Of a stretch of 64,000 bases of DNA, positions 26,656 through 35,383 are shown one piece after another. The first letter of the stretch is position 1; each line of letters starts with the position of its first letter. Origin of the DNA: an uncultured Parabacteroides sp. (GTDB lineage Bacteria > Bacteroidota > Bacteroidia > Bacteroidales > Tannerellaceae). The stretch spans positions 1 to 64,000 of the forward strand of contig CALUZV010000013.1 of assembly GCA_944325345.1 (NCBI GenBank), given 5' to 3'. A program made the position numbers and the translations under genes. The notes beneath the pieces were generated by a model that was given only the letters and a program-made list of their open reading frames with translations, was not told the DNA's origin and searched no databases.

Positions 26656-27867
26656 ATGTTGAAAGGCAAACATATCATACTCGGGATAACCGGGAGCATC
26701 GCTGCTTACAAGGCAGCCTATCTGATTCGTGGATTCGTGAAGAAGGGTGCGGAGGTTCAAGTGGTCATCACGCCGGCCGGCAAGGAGTTTATCACGCCGA
26801 TAACGCTTTCGGCGCTGAGTAGTAATCCGGTCATTAGCGATTTCTTCTCCAATCGGGATGGAACATGGCATAGCCATGTGGATTTAGGCTTGTGGGCAGA
26901 TGCCATGTTGGTTGCCCCGGCCACGGCTTCTACGATAGGGAAGATGGCAAACGGAATTGCCGACAATATGCTGGTTACAACCTATCTCTCGTGCAAAGCC
27001 CCTGTCTTTGTGGCTCCTGCGATGGACTTGGATATGTTTGCACATCCGACGACCCAGCAGAATTTGGAACGCCTGCGCTCGTTTGGTAATCGGATTATCG
27101 AACCTGCAACAGGCGAGTTAGCCAGTCATCTGGTAGGCAAAGGACGAATGGAGGAACCGGATAAAATCATCGCCGTCCTCGAAGATTTCTTTAGTCGGAA
27201 GCAGATGTTGGAGGGGAAAAAGATATTGATAACCGCCGGTCCGACATACGAAAAGATAGACCCTGTCCGTTTTATAGGAAACTATTCCTCGGGCAAGATG
27301 GGCTTTGCTTTGGCAGAGGCTTGCGCGGAACATGGGGCAGAGGTTACGTTAATCGCCGGCCCTGTCTCCTTGCAGGTGCATCATCCTCGGATTCGGCGTA
27401 TTGATGTCGAATCGGCAAACGAGATGTATGAGGCGGCTATGCAAGAGTTTCCTTCGGTAGATGCAGGAATACTATGTGCTGCGGTGGCCGATTACCGTCC
27501 GGAAACACGTGCCCAAGAGAAAATCAAGCACGAGAAAGAAGGGGAGCTAATGCTCCATCTTGTTGCAAATCCGGATATTGCGGCTTCGTTGGGTGCTATC
27601 AAGCAGGACAAACAGACGTTGGTAGGTTTTGCCTTGGAAACAAACGACGAATCGCGCCATGCCACCGAGAAACTGGAGCGGAAGAACTTGGATTTTATCG
27701 TTCTGAACTCTCTCCGCGACAAAGGCGCCGGTTTCCGTTGTGATACGAACAAGATTTCCATCCTTTTCCGCAATGGCGAACGGAAAGATTACCCGTTGAA
27801 GGACAAGTCGGAAGTTGCCGAGGACATTGTTGAGCAATTAAGTGAATTAATAAAGACAAAGGCATGA
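26656..27867 (+). CDS. coaBC: Bifunctional phosphopantothenoylcysteine decarboxylase / phosphopantothenate-cysteine ligase
   Basis: Carries out two coenzyme A steps: ligation of cysteine to 4'-phosphopantothenate, then decarboxylation. The N-terminal flavoprotein half (about 1-180) has ILGITGSIAAYKAAYLIR, HVDLGLWADAMLVAPATA and the active-site SCKAPVFVAPAMD. The C-terminal CoaB half starts at GKKILITAGPTYEKIDPVRF and includes NYSSGKMGFALA. Of 403 residues, normal. It overlaps the next gene by 4 bp. Confidence 0.96.
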   Translation: MLKGKHIILGITGSIAAYKAAYLIRGFVKKGAEVQVVITPAGKEFITPITLSALSSNPVISDFFSNRDGTWHSHVDLGLWADAMLVAPATASTIGKMANGIADNMLVTTYLSCKAPVFVAPAMDLDMFAHPTTQQNLERLRSFGNRIIEPATGELASHLVGKGRMEEPDKIIAVLEDFFSRKQMLEGKKILITAGPTYEKIDPVRFIGNYSSGKMGFALAEACAEHGAEVTLIAGPVSLQVHHPRIRRIDVESANEMYEAAMQEFPSVDAGILCAAVADYRPETRAQEKIKHEKEGELMLHLVANPDIAASLGAIKQDKQTLVGFALETNDESRHATEKLERKNLDFIVLNSLRDKGAGFRCDTNKISILFRNGERKDYPLKDKSEVAEDIVEQLSELIKTKA

Positions 27868-28769
27868 AATGGAAGAAACTATGCTTTCTGCTGGCGTTTG
27901 CTGTCTTGCCTTGGATGGGCCAGGGGCAGGAGTTGAACGCTCGAGTTACCGTGAATAGCGATAAGATTCAGGGTACGAACAAGTCTGTGTTTACGACTTT
28001 GCAGACGTCTCTGATGGAATTTATCAATAACCGGAAATGGACGGATGCGACTTTCGCCATCAATGAACGCATAGATTGCACCATGACGATTATCGTCAAT
28101 GAACAGGAAGACAATACTTTCTCCGCCGAGATACAAGTCCAGGCCCGTCGCCCGGTCTATAACTCCGCTTATACGACGACGCTTCTGAACTACCGCGATA
28201 CGGAATTCGACTTCGAATACGTGGAGTTCGAGCAACTGGAATATAATGAGAATACCTTGACCAGCAACTTGACGGCGACGGTCGTCTTCTACATCTATGT
28301 CATCTTAGGCTTGGATTTCGACAGCTTCTCTCCGCTGGGTGGCAAGGCTTACCTCGAGCAGGCGCAACAAATCGTGAATATGGCGCAGTCGCAAGGTACA
28401 TGGAACGGCTGGAAAGCCTTCGATAGCAACAGCAACCGCCACGCTTTGATAACGGCTCTGACCGACAACGCCTCCGAGATTTTCCGAAATATGTGGTACA
28501 CCTATCATCGTCGCGGCCTCGACGAGATGGCTGCCAATCCAGACCGTGGCCGTACGACGATTATCGAGACATTGCAGGCTTTGGAGGAAGTACGGCAAGT
28601 CCGTCCGACTTCGTTGCTCTTGCAGATGTATGCCGACTCGAAGCTCGACGAGGTAGTCAGCATCTATTCCAAAGCGACAACCCAAGAGAAACAAGCCGGC
28701 TTGAAACTTCTCTCCAATATTTTCCCGACGCAGGGTAATCGTTTAGAAGCATTGAAAAACACCAGATAG
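27864..28769 (+). CDS. DUF4835 family exported protein (PorD-like)
   Basis: The 301 residues begin with a signal peptide (LCFLLAFAVLPWMGQG). Family features include QELNARVTVNSDKIQGTN, TVVFYIYVILGLDFDSF and YLEQAQQIVNMAQS. DUF4835 is restricted to Bacteroidetes; I believe it is also catalogued as the T9SS-associated PorD, which would fit the T9SS cargo in this window, but I cannot verify that. The conserved position between coaBC and recN, with a 4-bp overlap upstream and a 3-bp gap downstream, shows tight coupling. Confidence 0.75.
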   Translation: MKWKKLCFLLAFAVLPWMGQGQELNARVTVNSDKIQGTNKSVFTTLQTSLMEFINNRKWTDATFAINERIDCTMTIIVNEQEDNTFSAEIQVQARRPVYNSAYTTTLLNYRDTEFDFEYVEFEQLEYNENTLTSNLTATVVFYIYVILGLDFDSFSPLGGKAYLEQAQQIVNMAQSQGTWNGWKAFDSNSNRHALITALTDNASEIFRNMWYTYHRRGLDEMAANPDRGRTTIIETLQALEEVRQVRPTSLLLQMYADSKLDEVVSIYSKATTQEKQAGLKLLSNIFPTQGNRLEALKNTR

Positions 28770-28772
28770 GCT

Positions 28773-30437
28773 ATGCTGAAATCCTTATTTATACAGAATT
28801 TTGTCCTCATTGATAGTTTAGATATTCAATTTGAAAAAGGCTTTTCCGTCATCACGGGTGAGACCGGTGCGGGAAAGTCCATCATCCTTGGCGCCTTGTC
28901 TCTGGTCTTGGGACAGCGTGCCGACGGGAAGAGCATCAAGAAAGATGCCGATAAATGTGTGATAGAAGCGGTCTTCGATATCCGGCAATATAGTTTGGAA
29001 CCGTTCTTCCTCTCCAACGATTTGGAATACGATGCCGAGAGTTGTATCCTGCGCCGCGAGCTATACGCCTCCGGCAAATCGCGTGCATTCGTGAACGATT
29101 CCCCGGTCTCCCTCGCCATTATGAAGGAATTGGGGACGAAACTGATTGACATTCATTCCCAACACCAGAATCTCTTGCTGGGCGACAACCGTTTCCAGCT
29201 GCGCGTGGTCGATGTCATGGCGGAGAATGAAATCCTGCTCATCCTCTACCGCAAGGAATATTCCCGCTACCAGGCTTTGAAGAAGGAGTTGAAGGAGTTG
29301 AAGGAGAAGGCTGCCCAAACCAAGCAAGAAGAAGACTACATCCGTTTCCAACTGGATCAGTTGGAGGAGGCTCACCTCTCCGCCGGCGAGCAAGAGGAAC
29401 TGGAACAGGAGCAGGAAACGCTCTCCCACGCCGAGGAAATCAAGGGCACGCTCTACAAGGTCTCGCAGTTGCTGGACGGCGAGGAGATGGGCGGCGTCCA
29501 GCTCATCAAAGAGGCGTATTCCGCAGCGGATTCGCTGGAGCGTTATTTCCCCCGTGCCAAGGAAATCGGCGAGCGGCTCCGGTCGGCTTATATCGACCTC
29601 AACGACTTGGTCTCTGAAATCGAAATGCTGAAAGACGACGTGGAGTTCAACCCCGAACGCCTTGATTTCGTCAATGAACGCCTGAATACTATCTATTCCC
29701 TCCAGCAAAAACATCACCTGAACACGGTGGACGAACTCCTCCAGCTCCAGGCGCAATATGAACAGCAACTGAACGACATCAACTCCTTCGACGAGCAGAT
29801 AGCCGACCTCCAGCGCCAGCTCGACGCCTCCTATCGCGAGCTGCTCCAGCAGGCTGCCGTCTTGAGCGGCCAGCGCAAAATCGCTTCGGAGGCTTTGGCC
29901 AAACAGTTGGTGCAGATGGTCATGCCGCTCGGTATGCCCAACGTCCGTTTTCACGTGGATATCACACCGCGCGAGGAGCCGGACAGCGATGGTATGGACG
30001 AGGTATGTTTCCTCTTCTCGGCCAACAAAAGCGGCGAGTTGCAGCCGGTCGCTCAGACTGCCTCGGGCGGCGAGATTTCGCGCCTCATGCTTTGTATCAA
30101 GGCGATGATTGCCGGCTTCACGGCCTTGCCCACGATTATCTTCGACGAGGTGGACACGGGTGTCTCCGGCGATATCGCGGATAAGATGGGCAACATCATG
30201 CATGATTTGGGCACGAAGATGCAGGTCTTCGCCATTACCCACCTTCCCCAGATTGCCGCGAAGGGTCAGGCGCATTACTTTGTCTATAAAACCGATGTGG
30301 ACGACCGGACGGTTACGCGCATCAAGCGTCTCGACGACGACGAACGTGTCCGCGAAGTGGCGCGTATGCTGAGCGGTGCCTCGCTGACTGAAGCATCTTT
30401 AGCAAACGCAAAGGATTTATTAAGACAGACGACTTAA
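28773..30437 (+). CDS. recN: DNA repair protein RecN
   Basis: SMC-like ATPase acting early in double-strand break repair. The 554-residue product has Walker A GETGAGKSIILGALSL, a long central coiled coil (about residues 150-380), the ABC signature region TASGGEISRLMLCIK and Walker B PTIIFDEVDTGVSGDIA. Length and order are normal. It ends the dnaN-coaBC-recN run. Confidence 0.96.
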   Translation: MLKSLFIQNFVLIDSLDIQFEKGFSVITGETGAGKSIILGALSLVLGQRADGKSIKKDADKCVIEAVFDIRQYSLEPFFLSNDLEYDAESCILRRELYASGKSRAFVNDSPVSLAIMKELGTKLIDIHSQHQNLLLGDNRFQLRVVDVMAENEILLILYRKEYSRYQALKKELKELKEKAAQTKQEEDYIRFQLDQLEEAHLSAGEQEELEQEQETLSHAEEIKGTLYKVSQLLDGEEMGGVQLIKEAYSAADSLERYFPRAKEIGERLRSAYIDLNDLVSEIEMLKDDVEFNPERLDFVNERLNTIYSLQQKHHLNTVDELLQLQAQYEQQLNDINSFDEQIADLQRQLDASYRELLQQAAVLSGQRKIASEALAKQLVQMVMPLGMPNVRFHVDITPREEPDSDGMDEVCFLFSANKSGELQPVAQTASGGEISRLMLCIKAMIAGFTALPTIIFDEVDTGVSGDIADKMGNIMHDLGTKMQVFAITHLPQIAAKGQAHYFVYKTDVDDRTVTRIKRLDDDERVREVARMLSGASLTEASLANAKDLLRQTT

Positions 30438-30487
30438 ACTCTCTTTCCGCCCCGGGGTCTATGTTCAAACTTCTAAATGAAAATGAT

Positions 30488-31270
30488 ATGAGAACATGGA
30501 AATTGATTGCCCTTTTAGTCGTGATGTGCAGTTTGCCGGGTCAAGCGCAGTTTTGGTTGCACGTGGAGTGGGGCGCTCCGCATTGCCGGCAGTGTGCGTG
30601 GATGGAGGAAGCGTTGCATCTGCCTCCCCACGCCCGGAATGATTACCAGCGTATTATCCACCAATATGGAAAGAAAATAGAACGCGAGGCGCGGCGCGAC
30701 TACCGCCATTGGGACCGCTCCGCCGAGCGTATCTACGACCTCCGAATGGCCCGCGACGGCCGCCTCCAGCGTCTGATGTCGCCCGACCAGTTCCGCCTTT
30801 ACATCCACCTTATCCGCGAAGTCCCCCAGCGCGTGCACGATTATCGCGGCTGGTATGCCAACCCGCATCACCCTGATTGGCACCCATCTAACCTCTGTTT
30901 CCGCTTCGAGGATTCCTATTGGGACTGCCGCTGGGACTATCGCAACGGCCGCTGGAGCCACCATTTCGACCTCCACGCTTGGCGTCCGCCCCATGCCGTT
31001 CGCCCTTCAGCCCCGCGTCCGCCGAAGCCCGCGCCCCGACCGGAGGCTCGTCCGCCGAAACCGGCACCCCATCCTGATGCCAAACCCTCGCGACCCGATG
31101 TGCAACGTCCGTCGCGCCCCGCGCCATCCAAGGAACGTCCGCAGCGAGGCCGCGAGCAGCTTCGCGAGAAAAAGGAATCCCGCAAAGAATCGCGTAAGGA
31201 GCTTCGGCGAGGCTCGACCGGTAAAGAAAAGGCTGCCAAACGCTCTGCCGGGCGGCATTCCGAGGCTTGA
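30488..31270 (+). CDS. Secreted basic Pro/Arg-rich protein of unknown function
   Basis: ATG 30488 gives MRTWKLIALLVVMCSLPGQAQ, a clear signal peptide; the upstream ATG at 30461 adds nine residues in front and is less likely. Residues 20-165 form a compact aromatic/His/Arg-rich domain (CRQCAWMEEALHLPPHARNDYQ, FEDSYWDCRWDYRNGRW). The last 95 residues are low-complexity Pro/Ala/Arg/Lys (RPPKPAPRPEARPPKPAP, then RGREQLREKKESRKESRKEL). I do not recognise it. The tail could bind nucleic acid, polysaccharide or acidic surface. A 41-42-bp array begins about 33 bp after the stop. Confidence 0.55.
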   Translation: MRTWKLIALLVVMCSLPGQAQFWLHVEWGAPHCRQCAWMEEALHLPPHARNDYQRIIHQYGKKIEREARRDYRHWDRSAERIYDLRMARDGRLQRLMSPDQFRLYIHLIREVPQRVHDYRGWYANPHHPDWHPSNLCFRFEDSYWDCRWDYRNGRWSHHFDLHAWRPPHAVRPSAPRPPKPAPRPEARPPKPAPHPDAKPSRPDVQRPSRPAPSKERPQRGREQLREKKESRKESRKELRRGSTGKEKAAKRSAGRHSEA

Positions 31271-31302
31271 AAATCATCCTTCCCTTACCTTAATATAATA
31301 GC

Positions 31303-31565
31303 TGCACTGCAGACATCCTGTCCAACCGTTCGGACAAGGTGTTTGCAGTGCAGCCATTGTTTCCGACCGTTCGGAAATGCAAAACTGCATTGCATCCATG
31401 CCTCCCGACGCTTTGGAAATCCAAAACTGCACTGCATCCATCGTTTCCAAACGTTCGGACGCGATGTCTGCACTGCATCCATGAATTTCTGACCGTTCGG
31501 ACAAGGTGTCTGCGCTGCCTCCATGCCTTCCGAAGGTTCGGACGAGGTGTCAAACGCGTTTGATA
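31303..31565. repeat. Tandem array, 41-42-bp unit, two palindromes per unit, more than 6 copies
   Basis: Units begin at 31303, 31344, 31386, 31428, 31469, 31511 and (partial) 31552. Each contains one palindrome of the TGCACTGCA type (also TGCAGTGCA, TGCATTGCA) and a second of the type TTCCGACCGTTCGGAA, joined by CCATG and AAGGTGTC. The last partial unit replaces TGCACTGCA with AAACGCGTTTGA. The 18-mer at 31546-31563 recurs exactly in the array at 60721. It fills most of 31271-31688; no gene is seen there. Confidence 0.85.
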
Positions 31566-31655
31566 TAATTCTCGCCGGAAAGCGAACATGGAAATTATAT
31601 TGGCCACCGATGGAAACTCTCCGCCGCGATATGATATTAATCAAGAATTATTTCT

Positions 31656-31663
31656 TACCTTTG
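31656..31663 (+). promoter_or_regulatory. -7 box of the Crp/Fnr gene
   Basis: TACCTTTG matches TAnnTTTG exactly, 25 bp before ATG 31689. Confidence 0.5.
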
Positions 31664-31688
31664 TCCTCGGTAAAAAAATTAAAGAGAA

Positions 31689-32267
31689 ATGGACTTGTCA
31701 AGACACATAGCACAGAAATTTTCCGAGCTGAGCTCGCCCCTGAGCGATGCCGCCTTAGATAAAATCGCTTCGATATTGGTGCGCACCGAGGTAAAAAAGA
31801 ACACCTTGTATCTGAAAGAAGGCGAAGTAAGCAAATACATCGGTTATGTTTATAAAGGGATGTTGCGCCTCTTTTATTACAAGAACAAGAAGGACTTGAC
31901 GGAGCATTTCGCCTGCGAGGGCACCAATTTCTTCAGCATCGAGAGCTTCTTCCGCCAGCAACCGACGCACCTGATGATTGAGGCACTGGAAAACAGCGTA
32001 GTCTATGGCTTGCCGCACGACGAGTTGCTGGAGTTGGCCGCCGAGCACTACGAGATAGAGGTGATGTACAGGACGCTCATCGAGAATTCCCTCATCCTTT
32101 CGCAGCAGAAAGCCGATACGCTCCGCTTCGAGTCGGCCAACGAGCGGTATCGCCGTCTGCTCCGCGAGCATCCGGAGATTATCCAGCGCGCGCCGTTGTC
32201 GCACATCGCGTCGTATCTGCTGATGACGCCGGAGACACTGAGCCGGGTACGTGCGAGCCTGGTATAG
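31689..32267 (+). CDS. Crp/Fnr family transcription regulator
   Basis: The 192-residue product has an N-terminal cyclic-nucleotide-binding-like domain (KNTLYLKEGEVSKYIGYVYKGMLRLFYY) and a short C-terminal helix-turn-helix ending in ISHIASYLLMTPETLSRVR-like sequence (PLSHIASYLLMTPETLSRVR). Ending right after the recognition helix is common for Bacteroidetes members. No Fe-S cysteine cluster is seen, so it is not a classic FNR sensor. It may regulate the lut operon downstream, but that is only positional. Confidence 0.88.
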   Translation: MDLSRHIAQKFSELSSPLSDAALDKIASILVRTEVKKNTLYLKEGEVSKYIGYVYKGMLRLFYYKNKKDLTEHFACEGTNFFSIESFFRQQPTHLMIEALENSVVYGLPHDELLELAAEHYEIEVMYRTLIENSLILSQQKADTLRFESANERYRRLLREHPEIIQRAPLSHIASYLLMTPETLSRVRASLV

Positions 32268-32439
32268 TTGATATTAGTCAATAAGATAGAGCGGGTTCCT
32301 TGCTTTTGATACAAGTCAAGACGTATATCGAAAATATCCCATACCTTTGCAACGGTTTCAAAATAGGTAAAGAAAATTACTCGAATGAGTATATAGGTGT
32401 TTGGTAAAAAGGTAAATGATTTAGGTTGTTTTTGATGAA

Positions 32440-32468
32440 AAAGGACAGGGCTTTCCGCTTTGTCCTTT
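32440..32468 (+). terminator. Terminator-like hairpin
   Basis: AAAGGACAGGGC pairs with GCTTTGTCCTTT (12 bp including two G-U) around TTTCC, followed by GTTATTTTAT. It probably ends the Crp/Fnr transcript, or a short RNA starting after TACCTTTG at 32342-32349. The stretch 32268-32519 has no gene. Confidence 0.6.
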
Positions 32469-32487
32469 GTTATTTTATATATCTTCG
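32460..32487 (+). promoter_or_regulatory. Possible promoter of lutABC
   Basis: TTG at 32460-32462 and TATCTTCG at 32480-32487 (one mismatch) are spaced 17 bp, 33 bp before the lutA start. The -33 part lies in the right arm of the terminator hairpin, so termination and initiation overlap. Confidence 0.4.
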
Positions 32488-32519
32488 CAACGTAATTCGT
32501 AATAATAAAAGAAAAAGAG

Positions 32520-33260
32520 ATGAAAGTAGGATTATTTATTCCTTGCTATATCAATGCGGTGTACCCCGAAGTGGGTGTAGCTGCCTACAAGCTCCTCAAG
32601 CATCTCGGTGTGGAGGTGGATTACCCGCTCGACCAGACCTGTTGCGGGCAGCCGATGGCAAATGCCGGCTTCGAGGGCGAGGCAACGGAGATGGCGCTCC
32701 GGATGGAAGAGCTTTTCCGGGCGTACGACTACGTAGTCGGGCCGTCGGCCAGTTGTGTGGCTTTCGTGAAAGAGAACCATCCGCATATCTTGGAGAAAGT
32801 AGGGCATACGTGCCGGAACAGCGAGAAGATATACGATATCTGCGAGTTTGTGCACGATGTCGTGAAACCCACGTCGCTCCCTGCCGTCTTCCCGCACAAG
32901 GTCAGTTTGCATAATAGTTGCCACGGCGTGCGCGAGTTGCACCTTTCGTCGCCGAGCGAGATGAACGTCCCGTATGCTTCCAAGTTGCGGGATTTGTTGT
33001 CTCTGGTCGAGGGGATAGAGGTCTTCGAGCCGAAACGTGTCGATGAGTGTTGCGGCTTCGGGGGCATGTTCTCCATCGAGGAGCCGGAAGTCTCCGCCTG
33101 CATGGGGCACGACAAAGTCATGGATCACCTGAGCACCGGCGCGGAATACATCACCGGGGCCGACAGTTCCTGCCTGATGCACATGCAGGGCGTCATCCGC
33201 CGCGAGCATCTTCCCATCCAAACCATCCATATTGTTCAAATCTTAGCCGCAGGATTATGA
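32520..33260 (+). CDS. lutA: L-lactate utilization protein LutA-like (CCG-domain)
   Basis: Part of the three-subunit LutABC (YkgEFG) iron-sulfur L-lactate dehydrogenase at the inner membrane. The 246 residues carry two cysteine-rich CCG motifs that bind Fe-S: TCCGQPMANAGF (about residue 40) and ECCGFGGMFS (about 175). NSCHGVRELHL is also typical. The ATGA overlap with lutB shows co-translation. Confidence 0.92.
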   Translation: MKVGLFIPCYINAVYPEVGVAAYKLLKHLGVEVDYPLDQTCCGQPMANAGFEGEATEMALRMEELFRAYDYVVGPSASCVAFVKENHPHILEKVGHTCRNSEKIYDICEFVHDVVKPTSLPAVFPHKVSLHNSCHGVRELHLSSPSEMNVPYASKLRDLLSLVEGIEVFEPKRVDECCGFGGMFSIEEPEVSACMGHDKVMDHLSTGAEYITGADSSCLMHMQGVIRREHLPIQTIHIVQILAAGL

Positions 33261-34624
33261 GTACGAAACATGCAGAAAACGCGGCGCGCTTCCTTGCCGA
33301 CCGCGAACAAGAGAAATGGCACGACCAGACCCTCTGGCTCGTCCGCCAGAAGCGAGATAAGATGAGCCGTTCGCTTCCCGAGTGGGAACGGCTACGCGAT
33401 TTGGCCTCGGCCATCAAGCTCTATTCCAATAGTCATTTGGATACCTTGCTCGAGGAGTTCGAGCGCAACGCCATCGCCAACGGTGCCATCGTCCATTGGG
33501 CGAAGGACGCCGAGGAGCACAACCGCATCGTCCTCGAGCTGCTCCGTCGCCACTCCGCCAAGAACCTCATCAAGAGCAAATCCATGCTTACCGAGGAATG
33601 CGAGATGAACCCTTACCTCATGGCACAGGGCATCGATGTAGTCGAAAGCGACTTGGGCGAGCGCATCCTCCAGCTCATGAACTTGAAACCGAGCCACGTC
33701 GTCATGCCCGCCATCCACATCAAGCGCGAGCAGGTGGGCAAGATGATGGAAGAGAAGCTGGGCACTGAGCCGGGCAACTCCGACCCGACGTACCTCACCC
33801 ATGCCGCCCGCCGGCACCTCCGCGACAAGTTCCTCCATGCAGACGTCGCCATGACAGGGGCTAACTTCGCCGTTGCCTCTACAGGGGAAATCGTCGTTTG
33901 CACCAACGAGGGGAATGCCGACATGGGCACGTCTTTCCCCAAGCTCCACATCGCGACCTTCGGGATGGAGAAGATCGTGCCGAACCTCGAATCGCTCGGT
34001 GTCTTCACCCGCCTCTTGGCTCGCTCCGGTACGGGACAGCCCATCACCTCTTACACGTCGCACTACCGCCGTCCGGCACCCGGTTGCGAGTTTCACATCA
34101 TCATCGTGGACAACGGGCGGAGCGACATTTTGGCTGATTCCGAGCACGTCCGCACCCTCAATTGCATCCGCTGCGGCGAGTGCATGAACACTTGCCCGGT
34201 CTATCGGCGGAGCGGTGGTTATTCCTATACCTACTTCATCCCCGGACCGATAGGCATCAATCTCGGCATGTTGCGCGACCCGGAACGGTATGCCGACAAC
34301 GTCTCGGCGTGCTCGCTCTGCCTCTCGTGTTCCAACGTCTGCCCGGCCAAGGTCGATTTGGGCGAACAAATCTACCGCTGGCGCCAGCGGCTGGAGGCGT
34401 ATGGGAGGGCTAATCCCGAGAAGAAGCTGATGTCGGAGGGCATGAAGTTCCTGATGGACCGGCCCGCTCTCTTCAACACCGCGCTGAAGTTTGCTCCCAT
34501 AGTCAATCATCTGCCCCGCTTCCTGCTCTACAACCGGCTAAACGCCTGGGGGAAGGCACGCGAGTTGCCAACGTTCGCCAAAGAGTCGTTCAACGAAATG
34601 TGGAAAAGGGGGGAAGTACAATGA
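33257..34624 (+). CDS. lutB: L-lactate utilization iron-sulfur protein LutB
   Basis: The 455-residue product has an LUD domain (about residues 60-290; ASTGEIVVCTNEGNA) then two 4Fe-4S motifs: CIRCGECMNTCPVY and CSLCLSCSNVCPAKVDLGE, and a C-terminal DUF3390-like tail. ATG 33257 overlaps the lutA stop by 4 bp; the open frame extends further upstream, but that part is lutA in another frame. A 23-bp palindrome array separates it from lutC. Confidence 0.93.
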   Translation: MSTKHAENAARFLADREQEKWHDQTLWLVRQKRDKMSRSLPEWERLRDLASAIKLYSNSHLDTLLEEFERNAIANGAIVHWAKDAEEHNRIVLELLRRHSAKNLIKSKSMLTEECEMNPYLMAQGIDVVESDLGERILQLMNLKPSHVVMPAIHIKREQVGKMMEEKLGTEPGNSDPTYLTHAARRHLRDKFLHADVAMTGANFAVASTGEIVVCTNEGNADMGTSFPKLHIATFGMEKIVPNLESLGVFTRLLARSGTGQPITSYTSHYRRPAPGCEFHIIIVDNGRSDILADSEHVRTLNCIRCGECMNTCPVYRRSGGYSYTYFIPGPIGINLGMLRDPERYADNVSACSLCLSCSNVCPAKVDLGEQIYRWRQRLEAYGRANPEKKLMSEGMKFLMDRPALFNTALKFAPIVNHLPRFLLYNRLNAWGKARELPTFAKESFNEMWKRGEVQ

Positions 34625-34633
34625 AAGACCGCG

Positions 34634-34744
34634 TTCCCTTACCGGGGAACGGTGCATTCCCTTATCGGGGAACGATGCATTCCCTTACCGGGGAACAGTG
34701 CATTCCCTTATAAGGGAACGAGCTCTTCCCGGAGAAAGGATGCA
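34634..34744. repeat. Tandem hairpin array, 23-bp unit x 4 plus a partial fifth, inside the lut operon
   Basis: Units start at 34634, 34657, 34680 and 34703, with a decayed fifth at 34726. The first has GTTCCCTTACCGGGGAAC arms; the fourth has become the perfect palindrome TTCCCTTATAAGGGAA, where both sides changed together. The 3-4 bp joints read GGTGCA, GATGCA, AGTGCA. It begins 10 bp after the lutB stop. Confidence 0.9.
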
Positions 34745-34794
34745 AAAGTCCCCGGCAGGAATCTATTCGATACCTATTATAATAATGAATAACG

Positions 34795-35373
34795 ATGAGT
34801 ACAAAAGACGAAATATTATCCCGCATCCGCGAGAACACCGGTCGCCGCTATGAGATGCCCGACCTTACGCTGGATGCCATCACCTACGAAGACCGCGTAT
34901 CGACCTTTGCCGACAACCTGAAAGCTGCCGGAGGCGAGGCGGTGGTTTTGCAACCGGGCGAGGACGTGAACGCCGTCATCCGCCGTGCCTTTCCGAAGGT
35001 GCGGCGCGTGGCCTCAAACATCGCGGGGATTACCTGCGCGACGTTTAACCCCGACGACCTCGACGACCCAAGGGAGCTGAACGGCACCGACCTCTCCGTG
35101 GTGCGTGCGAGCTTCGGCGTGGCCGAGAATGGGGCAGTCTGGTTGCCCCTCAACGTCCGTTTCAAGGCGGTCTATTTTATCTCCGAGGCGTTGGTTATCC
35201 TCCTCGACCGCCGCGAGTTGGTGAATAACATGAACGAGGCGTACCGGCGGACGGCGGCCACGGAGTATAGCTATGGCACCTTCATGGCCGGACCGTCGAA
35301 GACCGCAGACATCGAGCAAGCGCTGGTCTTCGGAGCCCATGGGCCGATGCGCGTGATGGTCATTCTGGAATGA
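34795..35373 (+). CDS. lutC: L-lactate utilization protein LutC (LUD domain)
   Basis: Third subunit of the LutABC complex. The 192 residues form one LUD domain: ADNLKAAGGEAVVL, SNIAGITCATFNPDD, VVRASFGVAENGAVWLP and a C-terminal TADIEQALVFGAHGPMRVMVIL. It sits 170 bp behind lutB, beyond the hairpin array, and 10 bp before the nucleotide-sugar dehydrogenase gene. Confidence 0.9.
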   Translation: MSTKDEILSRIRENTGRRYEMPDLTLDAITYEDRVSTFADNLKAAGGEAVVLQPGEDVNAVIRRAFPKVRRVASNIAGITCATFNPDDLDDPRELNGTDLSVVRASFGVAENGAVWLPLNVRFKAVYFISEALVILLDRRELVNNMNEAYRRTAATEYSYGTFMAGPSKTADIEQALVFGAHGPMRVMVILE

Positions 35374-35383
35374 AAGGAGCGGT

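Noticed and set aside
29061..30275. 404-residue minus ORF within recN
   Set aside because: Shadow frame of the coiled-coil region; leucine/valine-rich low-complexity translation and no ribosome site.
33047..33256. Longer lutB start inside lutA
   Set aside because: The sequence is lutA in another frame; ATG 33257 gives the standard ATGA overlap and the normal LutB N-terminus.
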